NCBI RefSeq assembly: GCF_041320595.1
Contig: NZ_CP166625.1
Location: 3,098,001-3,162,000 of the forward strand
DNA: 64,000 nucleotides
DNA from: Pleomorphomonas sp. PLEO
GTDB lineage: Bacteria; Pseudomonadota; Alphaproteobacteria; Rhizobiales; Pleomorphomonadaceae
Direction: 5' to 3'
The notes below the pieces were generated by a model, which was not told the DNA's origin, made no database searches, and saw nothing but the letters and a program-made list of their open reading frames with translations. Within the stretch, counting starts at the first letter, position 1. Each line of letters begins with the position of its first letter. Positions 61,807 through 64,000 of this stretch are shown piece after piece. Made by a program: the position numbers and the translations under genes.

Positions 61807-63069
61807 ATGACTAAGGTTAGCGGCGAGTCGAAGAACACCCTCTACTGTTCGTTCTGCGGCAAGAGCCAGCACGAAGTCCGCAAGCTCATCGCGGGACCAA
61901 CGGTATTCATTTGTGATGAATGCGTGGAACTCTGCATGGACATCATCCGCGAGGAGTCGAAGTCCAATCTCGTGAAATCACGGGACGGCGTGCCGACGCC
62001 CGCGGAAATCCGTAAGGTGCTGGACGACTACGTCATTGGCCAGGACAAGGCCAAGAAGGTGTTGGCGGTGGCTGTTCACAACCACTACAAGCGCCTCAAC
62101 CACGCGTCGAAGAACAATGACGTCGAGTTGGCCAAGTCGAACATCATGCTGATCGGGCCGACGGGCTCGGGCAAGACGCTGCTTGCCCAGACGCTGGCCC
62201 GCATCATCGATGTGCCGTTCACCATGTCCGACGCGACGACGCTGACCGAGGCCGGTTACGTCGGCGAGGACGTCGAGAACATCATCCTGAAGCTGTTGCA
62301 GGCTGCCGACTACAACGTCGAACGCGCTCAGCGCGGCATCGTCTACATCGACGAGGTCGACAAGATTTCCCGCAAGTCCGACAATCCGTCGATTACCCGC
62401 GACGTGTCGGGCGAGGGCGTGCAGCAGGCCCTGCTGAAGATCATGGAAGGCACCGTGGCTTCGGTGCCGCCGCAGGGCGGTCGCAAGCATCCGCAGCAGG
62501 AGTTCCTGCAGGTCGATACGACCAACATCCTGTTCATCTGCGGTGGCGCCTTCGCCGGTCTTGAGAAGATCATCTCGGCGCGCGGCAAGTCGACGTCCAT
62601 CGGCTTCCAGGCGCAGGTGGCAGCTCCCGAAGATCGGCGCACCGGCGAATTGTTCGCCCATGTGGAGCCGGAAGATCTTCTGAAATTTGGCTTGATCCCC
62701 GAATTCGTCGGCCGTCTGCCGGTGCTTGCCACGCTTGAGGATCTCGATGAGCCCGCCTTGGTGATCATCCTCACCGAGCCGAAGAATGCCCTCGTCAAGC
62801 AGTACCAGCGCCTGTTCGAGATGGAGAACGTCAAGCTCGCCTTCCAAGAAGACGCGCTGGCCGCCATCGCACGCAAGGCGATCGACCGCAAGACGGGTGC
62901 CCGTGGTCTCCGCTCGATCATGGAAGGCATCCTGCTCGAGACCATGTATGAGCTGCCGAACCTGGAGGACGTGACGGAAGTGGTGATTTCCGCCGATGTC
63001 GTCGTCGGTAAGGCCAAGCCGATCTACGTTTACGGCGAGCGCCTTGAGGACACGGGCACGGGCGCCTGA
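61807..63069 (+). CDS. clpX: ATP-dependent Clp protease ATP-binding subunit ClpX
   Basis: 420 residues from ATG 61807; the upstream open frame is not conserved. The N-terminal zinc-binding domain has [12 protein letters not shown] and [10 protein letters not shown]. The AAA+ domain has Walker [15 protein letters not shown], Walker [11 protein letters not shown], the pore loop GYVGEDV and the sensor residues up to TGARGLRSI. It unfolds substrates for ClpP. The order tig-clpP-clpX-lon is conserved in alphaproteobacteria. Confidence 0.97.
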   Translation: MTKVSGESKNTLYCSFCGKSQHEVRKLIAGPTVFICDECVELCMDIIREESKSNLVKSRDGVPTPAEIRKVLDDYVIGQDKAKKVLAVAVHNHYKRLNHASKNNDVELAKSNIMLIGPTGSGKTLLAQTLARIIDVPFTMSDATTLTEAGYVGEDVENIILKLLQAADYNVERAQRGIVYIDEVDKISRKSDNPSITRDVSGEGVQQALLKIMEGTVASVPPQGGRKHPQQEFLQVDTTNILFICGGAFAGLEKIISARGKSTSIGFQAQVAAPEDRRTGELFAHVEPEDLLKFGLIPEFVGRLPVLATLEDLDEPALVIILTEPKNALVKQYQRLFEMENVKLAFQEDALAAIARKAIDRKTGARGLRSIMEGILLETMYELPNLEDVTEVVISADVVVGKAKPIYVYGERLEDTGTGA

Positions 63070-63424
63070 CAAGCTTTCTCTGGGCGGCGATGGAATATTT
63101 GCCGTCCAGCTTCCCGGTCCCGTGGACTGGGAGCGTTGTGCGTCGGGTCATTGACGCTTTCGTGTCAAGGCCTTGAAAGCACAGTCGCCGCGATCCATGT
63201 ATCCGCTTACGCGGCGGCAACGGAAACGGGAATGGCGCCTAGGTTTGTGCCCATCGAGGGGCGGACCTGACGGCCACGTAGCGGATCAGACCTCCGATCC
63301 TCTCACCCGTTGCCGAACATGGGCCTTCCGGTCATCCGGTCGGCGGCCCTTGCCGTAAACCGCGTGCGACGGACGTCGGCGCCGACAGGCCAAGCCGGCG
63401 GGCCACCAGAAAGGAAACCACCTC
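63070..63424. other. clpX-lon intergenic region, 355 bp
   Basis: No gene is supported. It contains the imperfect stem CTGGGCGGC/GCCGTCCAG at about 63078-63108 and the RpoH promoter candidate at 63172-63200. The AAGGAAA ribosome-binding site of lon lies just before 63425. Confidence 0.55.
63172..63200 (+). promoter_or_regulatory. RpoH (heat-shock sigma) promoter of lon
   Basis: CTTGAA (63172-63177), a 17-nt spacer and CCATGT (63195-63200) match the alphaproteobacterial RpoH pattern (CTTGAA, 17-18 nt, CYTATNT/CCATNT). It lies about 225 nt upstream of lon, a classical heat-shock gene. Confidence 0.6.
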
Positions 63425-64000
63425 ATGGCCGCATCCACTCCCGCGACTGGCGCCGAACGGGACGTCTTCCCAGTCCTGCCACTTCGCGACATCGTCGTTT
63501 TCCCGCACATGATCGTGCCGCTGTTCGTCGGCCGCGAGAAGTCCATTCGCGCCCTCGAAGAAGTGATGACGGCCGACAAGCAGATTCTGCTTGCCACTCA
63601 GAAAAACGCCTCCGACGACGATCCTGCCTCCGGCGACATCTACACGGTCGGCACGCTGGCAACGGTGCTCCAGCTCCTGAAGCTGCCCGACGGCACGGTG
63701 AAAGTGCTGGTGGAAGGTGCTCGCCGGGCCGAAGTGATCAATTTCATCGACCGTTCGGACTATTTCGAAGCCGAAGTGCGCCCGATCGAAGAGGTCGAGA
63801 GCGACCGCGTCGAGGTTGAGGCGCTGGCCCGTTCCGTGCTGGTCGAGTTCGACAACTACGTCAAGCTGAACAAGAAGGTGTCTCCTGAGGTGCTCGGCAC
63901 CATCAAGGAGATCGACGACTACGCCAAGCTCGCCGACACTATCGCCAGCCACCTCGCCGTCAAGATCTCCGAGAAGCAGGACGTTCTGTCCCTGAAGTCG
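63425..64000 (+). CDS. lon: Lon ATP-dependent protease, 3' truncated at window edge
   Basis: The first 192 codons are present from ATG 63425 (AAGGAAA upstream) and the frame stays open to the right edge. The N-terminal LAN domain is unmistakable: FPVLPLRDIVVFPHMIVPLF, VGREKSIRALE, the DDPASGDIYTVGTLATVLQL segment and KVLVEGARRA. The AAA+ and Ser-Lys protease domains lie beyond the window. Homohexameric cytosolic quality-control protease. A heat-shock promoter candidate precedes it. Confidence 0.96.
   Translation, partial: MAASTPATGAERDVFPVLPLRDIVVFPHMIVPLFVGREKSIRALEEVMTADKQILLATQKNASDDDPASGDIYTVGTLATVLQLLKLPDGTVKVLVEGARRAEVINFIDRSDYFEAEVRPIEEVESDRVEVEALARSVLVEFDNYVKLNKKVSPEVLGTIKEIDDYAKLADTIASHLAVKISEKQDVLSLKS

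Overview
The window is a contiguous stretch of a high-GC chromosome from an alphaproteobacterium, most likely of the Hyphomicrobiales (Rhizobiales). Support comes from the tRNA-Leu(UAG)-tig-clpP-clpX-lon block at the right end, sequences matching the alphaproteobacterial general-stress (EcfG/RpoE2-type) and RpoH promoter patterns, and the style of the metabolic genes. A family-level guess (for example Pleomorphomonadaceae) would be inference only. No phage, insertion sequence, CRISPR array or plasmid gene was seen. Both edges cut genes: an M20 peptidase on the left and lon on the right.

Layout. 1-3.2 kb: M20 peptidase end, an ABM-like small protein and an orphan XdhC. 3.5-11.8 kb: a membrane diguanylate cyclase and an OmpR-type two-component system, facing a tight six-gene minus-strand operon. 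That operon encodes a thermostable-hemolysin-family protein, an acyl-CoA synthetase, a heme-oxygenase-like diiron oxidase, an SDR, an exported helical-repeat protein and a methyltransferase. It reads like an acyl-derived small-molecule pathway with its own sensor and is the best candidate here for an undescribed system. 12-18.2 kb: NSS transporter with a structured leader, sugar isomerase, LDH-family enzyme, thiamine-binding protein, lipase-like hydrolase and orphan GT10 glycosyltransferase. 18.4-26.3 kb: a beta-galactoside utilisation locus (Tat-exported binding protein, two permeases, ATPase, GH42 beta-galactosidase) divergent from a ROK repressor with a palindromic operator candidate.

26.3-37 kb: catalase, isochorismatase-like hydrolase and a small protein; PQQ glucose dehydrogenase; cyanide-insensitive-type cytochrome bd oxidase with a 37-residue accessory peptide; and glycogen synthase. 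EcfG/RpoE2-like promoter sequences lie upstream of catalase, the bd oxidase and glgA, which suggests a stress/energy block. 37.2-46.5 kb: an SDR, then a complete kdp potassium-uptake operon in the order small ORF, kdpF, A, B, C, D, E, ptsN, placing EIIA-Ntr directly behind KdpDE.

46.8-51.2 kb: second LDH-family enzyme, SDR, DMT transporter, CutC and an N-acetylglucosamine kinase-like ROK enzyme, the last three translationally coupled. 51.5-55.9 kb: DUF2892 protein and an RND efflux adaptor/pump pair. 56-58.9 kb: a Tgt whose zinc site is degenerate, overlapped by tenA, then TfoX-like and DUF4405 proteins. 59-64 kb: tRNA-Leu, trigger factor, ClpP, ClpX and Lon, the protein quality-control block.

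Many start codons were moved downstream from the longest open frame because a Shine-Dalgarno sequence, a family-typical N-terminus or operon spacing supported the shorter start. These choices are stated entry by entry. All functional calls are by motif and sequence recognition without a database search.
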